Origin: Alphaproteobacteria bacterium UBA685
Lineage (GTDB): Bacteria; Pseudomonadota; Alphaproteobacteria; Puniceispirillales; Puniceispirillaceae
Length of the DNA: 15,424 nucleotides
Direction: 5' to 3'
Assembly: GCA_002299005.1 (NCBI GenBank)
Contig: DBMZ01000036.1
Span: 43,330 to 58,753, forward strand
In this document: positions 6,606-12,910 of the stretch, in pieces
Layout of the letters: each line of letters begins with the position of its first letter
Numbering within the stretch: the first letter of the stretch is position 1
Program-made: the position numbers and the translations under genes
Notes under the pieces: model-generated
What the model was told of the DNA's origin: nothing
Database searches by the model: none
Seen by the model: only the letters and a program-made list of their open reading frames with translations

Positions 6606-8108
6606 ATGACTGTATCCGCGCCTAAATCTGAAAGTAATGCTGACCAATCTGCTAATCAACCTTCTGTCGAATCATCTGCCGATTCTTCTGATAGGTTTAA
6701 CGAAGAATGTGCGGTATTTGGGGTCTTTACATCAGATGATAGCGCTCATCACCTAACAGCGCTTGGCCTGCACGCCCTTCAGCATAGAGGGCAAGAAGCC
6801 ACCGGTATGGTTAGCTTTAATAAGCAAAATTTTAACGCCTTGCGTGGTTTTGGCCATGTTGGTGATAATTTTAACGCTGATTCCTCTGAGATGGCCGCGA
6901 TGGCTGGTCATCTAGCGATTGGCCATAATCGCTATTCAACGACAGGCCAATCTGAATATCGCAACATTCAACCATTTCTGACAGAACTTGCCTTTGGCGA
7001 GTTTGCCCTTGCGCATAATGGTAATTTAATTAACGCTGAACGCTTGCGTGCCTCGCTTGTTGCCGCCGGCAGCCTGTTCCAATCGACCACAGATACCGAG
7101 ATCATCATCCATCTTGTGGCACGCTCGCACCGTAAATCGCCCACAGATCGCCTGATAGAGGCGCTGATGCAAATTGAAGGTGCCTATGCGCTTGTCTGTG
7201 CGTTTGATAATCAGCTTATTGGTGTAAGAGACCCGCTTGGCATTCGCCCATTGGTGCTTGGCAAGCTTGATGAAGGCTTTGTTTTGGCATCTGAGACATG
7301 TGGGCTTGATATTATTGGCGCAGAATTTGTCAGAGACATTAAGCCAGGTGAGATGGTGTCAATTGATGAGACAGGTGTTCAGTCATCAATGCCATTCTCT
7401 GAGACTGGTTCGCGTTTTTGTGTCTTTGAATATGTCTATTTTGCGCGCCCTGACTCAATTGTTGAAGGACGCGGTGTTTATGCCACACGCAAACAAATCG
7501 GCAAGGAATTGGCCAAAGAAAGCGGTGTCAGCGCAGATGTGGTTGTCCCTGTACCAGATTCAGGCGTGCCAGCCGCGCTTGGCTATGCCGAAGAAGCTGG
7601 TATTCCGTTTGATTTAGGCATTATCCGCAATCACTATATTGGTCGCACATTCATCCAGCCAACACAGGCCGGGCGCACGCAATCTGTGCGCATGAAGCAT
7701 AATGCGAATATCGCAACCGTGAAGGGCCGCTCTGTTATTTTGATTGATGATTCAATTGTCAGAGGCACGACCTCACGCAAGATTGTCTCCATGATGCGCG
7801 AGGCTGGTGCAACAGAGGTGCATATGCGTATCGCAAGCCCGCCAACCATTAGCCCTTGCTATTATGGCGTCGATACACCTGACAAGGAAAAGCTGATCGC
7901 CTCTTATATGACAGCTGATGAGATAGCAGTGGAAATTGGTGCCGATAGTCTTGCCTTTATCACAGATGATGGGCTGTATCGTGCGATGGGCTTTGAAGAA
8001 GGCAGAAACAAAAGCTGTCCTCAATTCTGTGATGCTTGTTTTTCTGAAGACTATCCTGTGAAGACCGCAAGCGATAGATTTTCAAATGGGGTTAATAATG
8101 GCAAATAA
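6606..8108 (+). CDS. purF: Amidophosphoribosyltransferase PurF
   Basis: It catalyses the first committed step of purine synthesis, using glutamine-derived ammonia to turn PRPP into phosphoribosylamine. The N-terminal Ntn-type glutamine amidotransferase domain starts at Cys35 in NEECAVFGVF, so a 34-residue Ser-rich propeptide must be removed to expose the catalytic cysteine. LGLHALQHRGQEATG and GHNRYSTTG are typical amidotransferase segments. The phosphoribosyltransferase domain has the PRPP loop IDDSIVRGTT (Asp381-Asp382). Cys272, Cys418, Cys475 and Cys478 correspond to the four [4Fe-4S] ligands of the Bacillus-type enzyme. The start has AAGG (6594-6597) eight bases upstream, and no other Met lies before Cys35. 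The end overlaps the next gene by 11 nt. Confidence 0.97.
   Translation: MTVSAPKSESNADQSANQPSVESSADSSDRFNEECAVFGVFTSDDSAHHLTALGLHALQHRGQEATGMVSFNKQNFNALRGFGHVGDNFNADSSEMAAMAGHLAIGHNRYSTTGQSEYRNIQPFLTELAFGEFALAHNGNLINAERLRASLVAAGSLFQSTTDTEIIIHLVARSHRKSPTDRLIEALMQIEGAYALVCAFDNQLIGVRDPLGIRPLVLGKLDEGFVLASETCGLDIIGAEFVRDIKPGEMVSIDETGVQSSMPFSETGSRFCVFEYVYFARPDSIVEGRGVYATRKQIGKELAKESGVSADVVVPVPDSGVPAALGYAEEAGIPFDLGIIRNHYIGRTFIQPTQAGRTQSVRMKHNANIATVKGRSVILIDDSIVRGTTSRKIVSMMREAGATEVHMRIASPPTISPCYYGVDTPDKEKLIASYMTADEIAVEIGADSLAFITDDGLYRAMGFEEGRNKSCPQFCDACFSEDYPVKTASDRFSNGVNNGK
8088..8091 (+). promoter_or_regulatory. Ribosome binding site deciding the SDR start
   Basis: GGGG at 8088-8091 lies six bases before the ATG at 8098. 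The alternative in-frame ATG at 8086 overlaps this site and has no purine-rich stretch at a useful distance. The site is inside the 3' end of purF, which fits translational coupling. Confidence 0.6.
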
Positions 8109-8823
8109 ACGTCTTGAAAATAAGGTCGTCCTTGTAACAGGTGCTAGCCGTGGTATTGGCCGTGCAGTAGCTATCGAAGCTGGCAAGCATGGGGCAGAGG
8201 TGATCTTGACGGGCCGCACAACAGGCGCGCTAGAAGAAGTTGATGATCAAATTCACGCATTTGGCGGCCAGTCTGTCATTGTTGAATTAGACCAAACAGA
8301 TTTGCCCGCCATACCGCGCCTTGCGGCGGCTATCGGGTCTAGATGGGGTCGTCTTGACGGGTTTGTCGCCAATGCCGGACAGCTAGGCCAGCTATCACCG
8401 ATGGCGCATATTGAAGCTGATGTGTTTGAACGCACATTGATGGTCAATTTAACGTCAATTTTCCACATGATCAAAGCCTGTGACGGCCTTTTGCGCGCTT
8501 CTGATGCGGGCAGAGCTGTGTTGGTATCATCTGGCGCCGCAGTCGGTCATCGTCCCTTCTGGGGCGGTTATGCCGTCTCAAAAGCAGGTTTGGAAGCGAT
8601 GGGTCGTTCTTGGGCATCTGAGTCTGAGCAAACAGCGATGAAGATCAATATGCTAGACCCGGGCGGCACAAGAACTGCTATGCGCGCGGCCGCCTATCCG
8701 GGCGAAGAGCCAACCGCTCTGCCAGCTGCAGAAGAAATCGCGCCAGCCTTTATTGATCTATTAGCAGAAGATTGCCCCCATCATGGCGAGCGTTTAAGCG
8801 CACGCCAAATGCTTGGCCTCTAG
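8098..8823 (+). CDS. Short-chain dehydrogenase/reductase (SDR family)
   Basis: A classical SDR oxidoreductase of 241 residues using NAD(P)H. The Rossmann nucleotide site TGASRGIGRA lies at about residues 14-23. NAG occurs in VANAGQLGQ. The catalytic serine is Ser145 in VSSGAAVG, and the YxxxK pair is Tyr158 and Lys162 in GGYAVSKAG. The arginine at GRTTG, after the second beta strand, hints at NADPH, but this is weak. The substrate cannot be told from the sequence. An SDR at this place, downstream of purF, recurs in Alphaproteobacteria, so it is probably part of the conserved block rather than newly acquired. Its start overlaps the purF end. Its stop shares CTAG with the convergent mnmC stop. 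Confidence 0.92.
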   Translation: MANKRLENKVVLVTGASRGIGRAVAIEAGKHGAEVILTGRTTGALEEVDDQIHAFGGQSVIVELDQTDLPAIPRLAAAIGSRWGRLDGFVANAGQLGQLSPMAHIEADVFERTLMVNLTSIFHMIKACDGLLRASDAGRAVLVSSGAAVGHRPFWGGYAVSKAGLEAMGRSWASESEQTAMKINMLDPGGTRTAMRAAAYPGEEPTALPAAEEIAPAFIDLLAEDCPHHGERLSARQMLGL

Positions 8824-10667
8824 GGCTCGGAAATCATATTATTCGCAGGTGACAGCGCCTTTTTGATCTCTTGATCAAAGCCAGAGGGCAGATCAAGTGC
8901 CTGTGCGACCAGCATATCTGCCAGCAAGGGCGCGTTGGTCATACCACGCGCACCAAGGGCGCCCATCATATAAAGCGGCGCGCTATCCTTTTGAGTGGGG
9001 AGCGCCCCGCAGACAGGCATCCTATCTTTTGTTGAAAGACGATAAGATAGGCGCCCATCTGCTTGGGTGATATCAGGCGCAAATGACTGCCATTCTGTTG
9101 GTAGGAGAGCTATATTATGGTGATGTCCTTCTTGCGTCACACTGCTTTGCCCATCGCGGTTAAAGCTTGCCCCAAAATATTGAAGCCCCTCAATCACAGG
9201 GGTCATATAGCCGCCATAATTAACGCCCAAAGGTGTTGCCGATAAAGCGGTTGGCGCTTGCCAAAAGCTAACCTGCCCGGCGCTTATCTGAAATGTCATT
9301 TCTGGCAAATCACTGGCTGAAAGCAAATCAGGCAGTGAGGCACCATTCGCGATGAACACCAAATCAGCGGCGATTGTTTCACCTGTTGAGAGAATAACCT
9401 GATGGCCTTTTGCATGTGGGGTAATCTTCTGCACGTCACAATTGGTTCGGATAACCGCCCCGTTCGCAAGATAGCCTGTCAATAAGGCTGGCTTTATGAC
9501 CGCGCTTGCGGGCTGATAATCCCCTGCCCTGTCAGTTTTTATGCCAATCAGTTCTGAGGCTTGTGCATTGTCAAATGATTGAAATAGATCATCTGGCCAA
9601 CCTGATGCGGCCAATTTATCTAGCCGTTTTTGATCCTTATCACGGTTATTCAAAGTAATGGCCCCGCGATGGGCCACAACACCTGCTTGCTCTGCCAGAC
9701 GCGACGCATAGGACAGGCACGCAACCGACAGGCGCGACGGCGCATCATTAAAGACCCGAAGCCGCGCAGATTGCATCGCCGCCCCATTGCCAGACGCGCC
9801 AGAGGCAAGCTGTGGGCCTTTTTCAAGAATGGTTGGCGTAATACCGCGCAAAAGGAGTGCATGAGCAAGACTAGCCCCTGCTATGCCGCCACCGATGATA
9901 ATAGCTGTCCTATCTTTGAAAGAGGCTGTATCCGGCCTCATAGCGGCTGTTTTTTGCGCGGTAATCATCTCACGCTTTTTGCCAAATCCGGGGCGCTTTT
10001 GCACATCAAACCCCGCCGCTTCAAGCCCGCGCCTGACAAAGCTGGCGGCGGTAAAAGTGGCTAGGCGGGCATCATTGGCACTGCACCGATAGATCTCTTT
10101 AAACAGATCTTGGTGCCATAATGAGGGGTTTTTTGCCGGATTAAACCCATCAAGAAACCAGATATCAGCCTTAAAATCACATGACGGCAAATGCGCGGAT
10201 GCCTCACCATAATAAAGATGCAGATGCGTGCGCCCACCATCCAAAATAGTCTTATGATAGCCGGGCCAGCGCGGTGGCAGATTTGCGCATAGATTGCCAG
10301 ATGCCTCAATGACCGTCTCATAGGGCTGATGCGCGTGGGCAATCATCTCTGCTGTGAGGGGGCAGGCTTCAAAGCTGATGAAATCTATCTGGCAATTTGG
10401 CGCAATTTTATCACGCAAAGCACAAGCGGCTAGCAGATTGAGCCCTGTGCCAAAACCTGTCTCAGCGATCACAATATGGTCACGTCCGCGCAATAAACGA
10501 GGCAAATCTGTGCCTTGTAAAAACACATACTCGGTCTCTGCAAGACCATCTGTGCGGTCGAAATAGATATCATCATAGGCATCAGATATCAGGACACCGT
10601 CTTCAAGGCGCACATTGAGATCTGGCAGGCCGACAAATCCTAGATCTTCGGTGGCATCACTCATCAT
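8820..10667 (-). CDS. mnmC: Bifunctional tRNA 5-methylaminomethyl-2-thiouridine biosynthesis protein MnmC
   Basis: It completes the mnm5s2U modification at wobble position 34 of tRNAs: an FAD-dependent domain removes the carboxymethyl group and a SAM-dependent domain methylates the amine. The protein is 615 residues, a little shorter than the E. coli enzyme (about 670). The methyltransferase half (about 1-240) has the family opening DAYDDIYFDRTDGLAETEYVFL, the SAM loop GFGTG (71-75) and WFLDGFNPAKNPSLW. The oxidase half (about 250-610) starts with AIIIGGGIAGAS, its GxGxxG glycines being 259, 261 and 264. GALGARGMTNAPLLA near the end is the usual closing FAD motif. Two adjacent ATGs are possible. 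GGGG lies three bases before the first (10667) and six before the second (10664), so the second may be used. Confidence 0.95.
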   Translation of the reverse strand: MMSDATEDLGFVGLPDLNVRLEDGVLISDAYDDIYFDRTDGLAETEYVFLQGTDLPRLLRGRDHIVIAETGFGTGLNLLAACALRDKIAPNCQIDFISFEACPLTAEMIAHAHQPYETVIEASGNLCANLPPRWPGYHKTILDGGRTHLHLYYGEASAHLPSCDFKADIWFLDGFNPAKNPSLWHQDLFKEIYRCSANDARLATFTAASFVRRGLEAAGFDVQKRPGFGKKREMITAQKTAAMRPDTASFKDRTAIIIGGGIAGASLAHALLLRGITPTILEKGPQLASGASGNGAAMQSARLRVFNDAPSRLSVACLSYASRLAEQAGVVAHRGAITLNNRDKDQKRLDKLAASGWPDDLFQSFDNAQASELIGIKTDRAGDYQPASAVIKPALLTGYLANGAVIRTNCDVQKITPHAKGHQVILSTGETIAADLVFIANGASLPDLLSASDLPEMTFQISAGQVSFWQAPTALSATPLGVNYGGYMTPVIEGLQYFGASFNRDGQSSVTQEGHHHNIALLPTEWQSFAPDITQADGRLSYRLSTKDRMPVCGALPTQKDSAPLYMMGALGARGMTNAPLLADMLVAQALDLPSGFDQEIKKALSPANNMISEP

Positions 10668-10688
10668 CTACCCCATCAGCCTTCCTGC

Positions 10689-10722
10689 TTTGCGCATCGA
10701 CGCGCAAAAATTCCCTTTGCGC
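10689..10722. promoter_or_regulatory. Palindromic TTTGCGC half-sites in the mnmC/cfa divergent region
   Basis: TTTGCGC at 10689-10695 and its inverse GCGCAAA at 10702-10708 form a perfect 7-bp inverted repeat around six bases. A third TTTGCGC follows at 10716-10722. The three sites lie within 34 bases between two divergent genes. No T-run follows on either strand, so this is not a normal intrinsic terminator. A repressor or activator site for cfa, mnmC or both is the simplest reading. A hairpin in the mnmC leader RNA is the alternative. Confidence 0.4.
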
Positions 10723-10729
10723 CAAAAGA

Positions 10730-10756
10730 TTAACACAAAAATACTAGGAAGATAAT
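10730..10756 (+). promoter_or_regulatory. cfa: Candidate sigma-70-type promoter for cfa
   Basis: TTAACA at 10730-10735 (five of six bases of the -35 consensus) is followed after 15 bases by GATAAT at 10751-10756 (five of six of the -10 consensus). The spacer is shorter than the usual 17. It lies about 30 bases before the cfa start and immediately beside the TTTGCGC half-sites, so a protein bound there could act on it. Confidence 0.35.
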
Positions 10757-10785
10757 CAGATGTAACAGCAATTCATGATGAGGTA

Positions 10786-12075
10786 ATGAGCAAAATGTCG
10801 CAAAGAAGCCCGATAATGTTTCGTATTTTATCCTCGATAATCTCTCATGGCGTCCTAGAAATCAGCTTTCAAAATGATCAAAAGGGGCCGCCTTTGATAG
10901 CCACAGGCCGCAAGAAAGGCCCGCAAGTCACCCTGCAACTAGAGAATAAACAAGTGTTAAAAGAGCTAACTCTTCGCCCTGAGCTTGGCTTTCCAGAGAC
11001 CTATATGGATGGACGCCTAAGGTTAGTAGATACGAGCATTGATGATTTCATCATCTTTCTATTTTTGAACAAGATACAATTAAGCAAGACACGCTTTGGC
11101 AAAATGATGGGTGGGATCTGTCATGTGAGTGCGTTTTTTAACGGCGCGATTAAAAAGCGTGCGGCAAAGGCAAATGTCGCACATCATTATGATTTAACAG
11201 ATACGCTCTATGCGCTGTTTCTTGATGAGAGGCGCCAATATAGCTGTGCTTATTACCGCACAGAGGACGATACGCTTGACCAAGCACAACGGCAAAAAAT
11301 AGCGCGTCTTGGCGCCAAGCTTCGCCTGAAAAAAGATAGCCATATTCTTGATATTGGGTGCGGGTGGGGGGAGCTTGCTTTTGGGCTATCGACGCTTGAA
11401 AAAGGGCTTCAGGTGCACGGCATCACGCTGAGTGAAAACCAATTTGACTATGCCACAAATCATGTCGCAAAACGCCCCGATAAGCCGTCTATATCATTCG
11501 CCTTGCAAGATTACCGTGATGAGCAAGGGCGCTATGATAACATCATCTCGGTTGGCATGCTTGAACATGTGGGGCGCAAATCCTTTGATGCTTATTTCAA
11601 GATGGTCGACCGCTGCCTTTTGGACGAGGGAACGGCGGTTATTCATACCATCGGCAAACGTCGTGCCTGTCCTGTCACCTCGCCCTTTATCACAAAATAC
11701 ATCTTTCCGGGAGGCTATATCCCAACCCTCGCAGACCTTAGCAAATCACTGGCCAAGACAGATCTTCATATCGCCGATATTGAATGCATGCATAATCACT
11801 ATGCAGAGACCTTGCTGGCATGGCGGACGCGTTGTGTGGCGCAAAAAGAGAGGCTGATAGCGCTGTATGATGAGCATTTTTACCGCATGTGGCTTTTCTA
11901 TCTTGTCTCTTGCGAATATTTTTTCCGCCTTGATGAAGGGGTCGTCTATCAGATACAACTTATCAAGACACGGGATACAAAACCCTCAACACGCGATTAT
12001 ATCGCCAAGACAGAAAAGGCTTATTTGAAAAAATTATGCCAACAGAACAGCCCTTTTGGAAAACCACCGCCCTAG
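10786..12075 (+). CDS. cfa: Cyclopropane-fatty-acyl-phospholipid synthase
   Basis: A SAM-dependent enzyme that adds a methylene bridge to unsaturated acyl chains of membrane phospholipids, often in stationary phase or under stress. The 429 residues are longer than E. coli Cfa (382) but usual for many Proteobacteria. An N-terminal lipid-binding domain covers about residues 1-120. The catalytic core starts with NVAHHYDLTDTLYALFLD and the QYSCAYY segment. The SAM loop is LDIGCGWG (188-195). ISVGMLEHVG and HTIGKR are further family motifs. Cys376 in LVSCEYFFR aligns with the active-site cysteine of the E. coli enzyme. Two starts are possible: ATG 10786, only two bases after GAGG (10780-10783), and ATG 10795, eleven bases after it. 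The end overlaps the next gene by 40 nt. A related methyltransferase of the same family acting on another lipid cannot be excluded. Confidence 0.9.
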   Translation: MSKMSQRSPIMFRILSSIISHGVLEISFQNDQKGPPLIATGRKKGPQVTLQLENKQVLKELTLRPELGFPETYMDGRLRLVDTSIDDFIIFLFLNKIQLSKTRFGKMMGGICHVSAFFNGAIKKRAAKANVAHHYDLTDTLYALFLDERRQYSCAYYRTEDDTLDQAQRQKIARLGAKLRLKKDSHILDIGCGWGELAFGLSTLEKGLQVHGITLSENQFDYATNHVAKRPDKPSISFALQDYRDEQGRYDNIISVGMLEHVGRKSFDAYFKMVDRCLLDEGTAVIHTIGKRRACPVTSPFITKYIFPGGYIPTLADLSKSLAKTDLHIADIECMHNHYAETLLAWRTRCVAQKERLIALYDEHFYRMWLFYLVSCEYFFRLDEGVVYQIQLIKTRDTKPSTRDYIAKTEKAYLKKLCQQNSPFGKPPP

Positions 12076-12494
12076 CCGATATGACAAAAGACCAATGGGA
12101 GTCCTTATGTGATGGGTGCGGCAAATGCTGTGTCTTGAAGCTTGAAGATATTGATACAGGCGCGATTTATTACACCGATGTGTCTTGCAAATTACTCTGT
12201 ACTAAATCGGCGCAATGTACGAATTATGAAGAACGCAAATCGCATGTGCCTGATTGTGTGATCTTAACGCCGCAAACACTTGATGAGGTTCATTGGATGC
12301 CTGAAAGCTGTGGCTATCGACGCCTTCATGAAGGCAAGGATTTGCCACAATGGCACCCGCTTCGCACCGGCAATAAGGAGGCTATGATAGCGGCAAATCA
12401 TTGTGTCGCAGGCCATGTCACCACGGAAACAGAGGTGGCAGAGGATGATATGCCAGACCATCTATTTGACTGGGACCACCCAAGCACCATTTAA
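12036..12494 (+). CDS. YcgN family cysteine-cluster protein (UPF0260)
   Basis: A 152-residue protein clearly of the YcgN/UPF0260 family. It opens with PFWKTTALADMTKDQWESLC, carries the CxxCxxCC cluster (Cys25, Cys28, Cys31, Cys32), then YTDVSCKLL, NYEERKSHVPDC, WMPESCGYRRL and GKDLPQWHPL, all hallmarks of the family. The cysteines suggest binding of iron, zinc or an iron-sulfur cluster; the biochemical function of the family is not established. The start lies 40 nt inside the cfa reading frame in another frame. No clear ribosome binding site precedes it, so translation may depend on ribosomes finishing cfa. The length and N-terminus match relatives, which supports this start despite the overlap. 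Confidence 0.92.
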   Translation: MPTEQPFWKTTALADMTKDQWESLCDGCGKCCVLKLEDIDTGAIYYTDVSCKLLCTKSAQCTNYEERKSHVPDCVILTPQTLDEVHWMPESCGYRRLHEGKDLPQWHPLRTGNKEAMIAANHCVAGHVTTETEVAEDDMPDHLFDWDHPSTI

Positions 12495-12508
12495 ACAATC
12501 GCCCTATC

Positions 12509-12514
12509 GAGGAA
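12509..12514 (+). promoter_or_regulatory. Strong ribosome binding site of the small membrane protein gene
   Basis: GAGGAA lies six bases before ATG 12521. This is among the best Shine-Dalgarno matches in the window, and it is the main argument that the short gene behind it is translated. Confidence 0.65.
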
Positions 12515-12520
12515 ATCATT

Positions 12521-12706
12521 ATGTTGAATAATAGACGCACAATCTTATATGTTCTATTGGCCCTTCTTGGCATTGCGATTATCTGGCGCGATGGATTTTC
12601 CGGCAAAGGGCGCCCTGAATGGCATCATTGCAAAGAATCTTTGTTCGAACAGGTCGTTTTCAATAATTGTACCCTTATATATGAAGGTGACGAAGAACCG
12701 GCATAG
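12521..12706 (+). CDS. Small single-span membrane protein, unknown function
   Basis: A 61-residue protein that I do not recognise. It starts with MLNNRR, then a hydrophobic stretch at residues 7-22 (TILYVLLALLGIAIIW), then a polar part of about 39 residues with Cys37 and Cys50. The positive residues before the hydrophobic stretch predict an N-in, C-out topology, placing the two cysteines in the periplasm, where they could form a disulfide or bind metal. The stretch has no obvious signal peptidase or lipobox site, so it is probably a membrane anchor. A good ribosome binding site precedes it and it follows the YcgN gene by 26 nt, which suggests co-transcription. A spurious ORF is possible but unlikely. 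Confidence 0.62.
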   Translation: MLNNRRTILYVLLALLGIAIIWRDGFSGKGRPEWHHCKESLFEQVVFNNCTLIYEGDEEPA

Positions 12707-12737
12707 ATATCCAGCATAGATTTGATTGGCGCGTAAT

Positions 12738-12890
12738 ATGGCAAAAATGGTGAAAAAAGGTGACCTGCCGCAGAAGATTTGTGAGACCTGCCAAAAGCCT
12801 TATGCATGGCGCAAGAAATGGGCGCGTGATTGGGAGACCATCCGCTATTGCTCCGAGAGATGCAAATCAGAGGCCAAACGCGCTAATTAG
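12738..12890 (+). CDS. DUF2256 family zinc-ribbon-like small protein
   Basis: A 50-residue cationic protein. Four cysteines in two pairs (Cys15 and Cys18 in KICETCQKPY, Cys38 and Cys42 in RYCSERCK) and the central PYAWRKKWARDWE are the hallmark of DUF2256, a short zinc-binding family of unknown function often found near photolyase/cryptochrome genes. No photolyase is visible here. The start ATG 12738 has no good ribosome binding site. An in-frame ATG three codons later (12747) is a possible alternative, since the conserved part begins after it. The gene follows the small membrane protein gene by 31 nt and ends 9 nt from the convergent ligase gene. Confidence 0.82.
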   Translation: MAKMVKKGDLPQKICETCQKPYAWRKKWARDWETIRYCSERCKSEAKRAN

Positions 12891-12910
12891 CTGATTAGGT
12901 TAGCTGATTA
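12887..12910. repeat. Tandem 11-bp repeat spanning the convergent stops
   Basis: TTAGCTGATTA occurs at 12887-12897 and again at 12900-12910, a period of 13 bases. The first copy carries the DUF2256 stop (TAG 12888-12890) and the second carries the ligase stop (TTA 12900-12902 on the + strand). It looks like a 13-bp tandem duplication. It has no stem-loop plus T-run, so it is not read as a terminator. Confidence 0.6.

Noticed and set aside
9630..10064. 144-residue open frame on the plus strand
   Set aside because: It is antisense to the FAD domain of mnmC, shows no recognisable motif and has the Arg-rich make-up of a shadow frame.
10689..10710. TTTGCGC inverted repeat read as a terminator
   Set aside because: On the plus strand it is followed by A residues and on the minus strand the Ts precede the stem, so the arrangement does not end transcription in either direction.
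11432..11857. 141-residue open frame on the plus strand
   Set aside because: It is in another frame within the conserved catalytic part of cfa, with no motif and no ribosome binding site.
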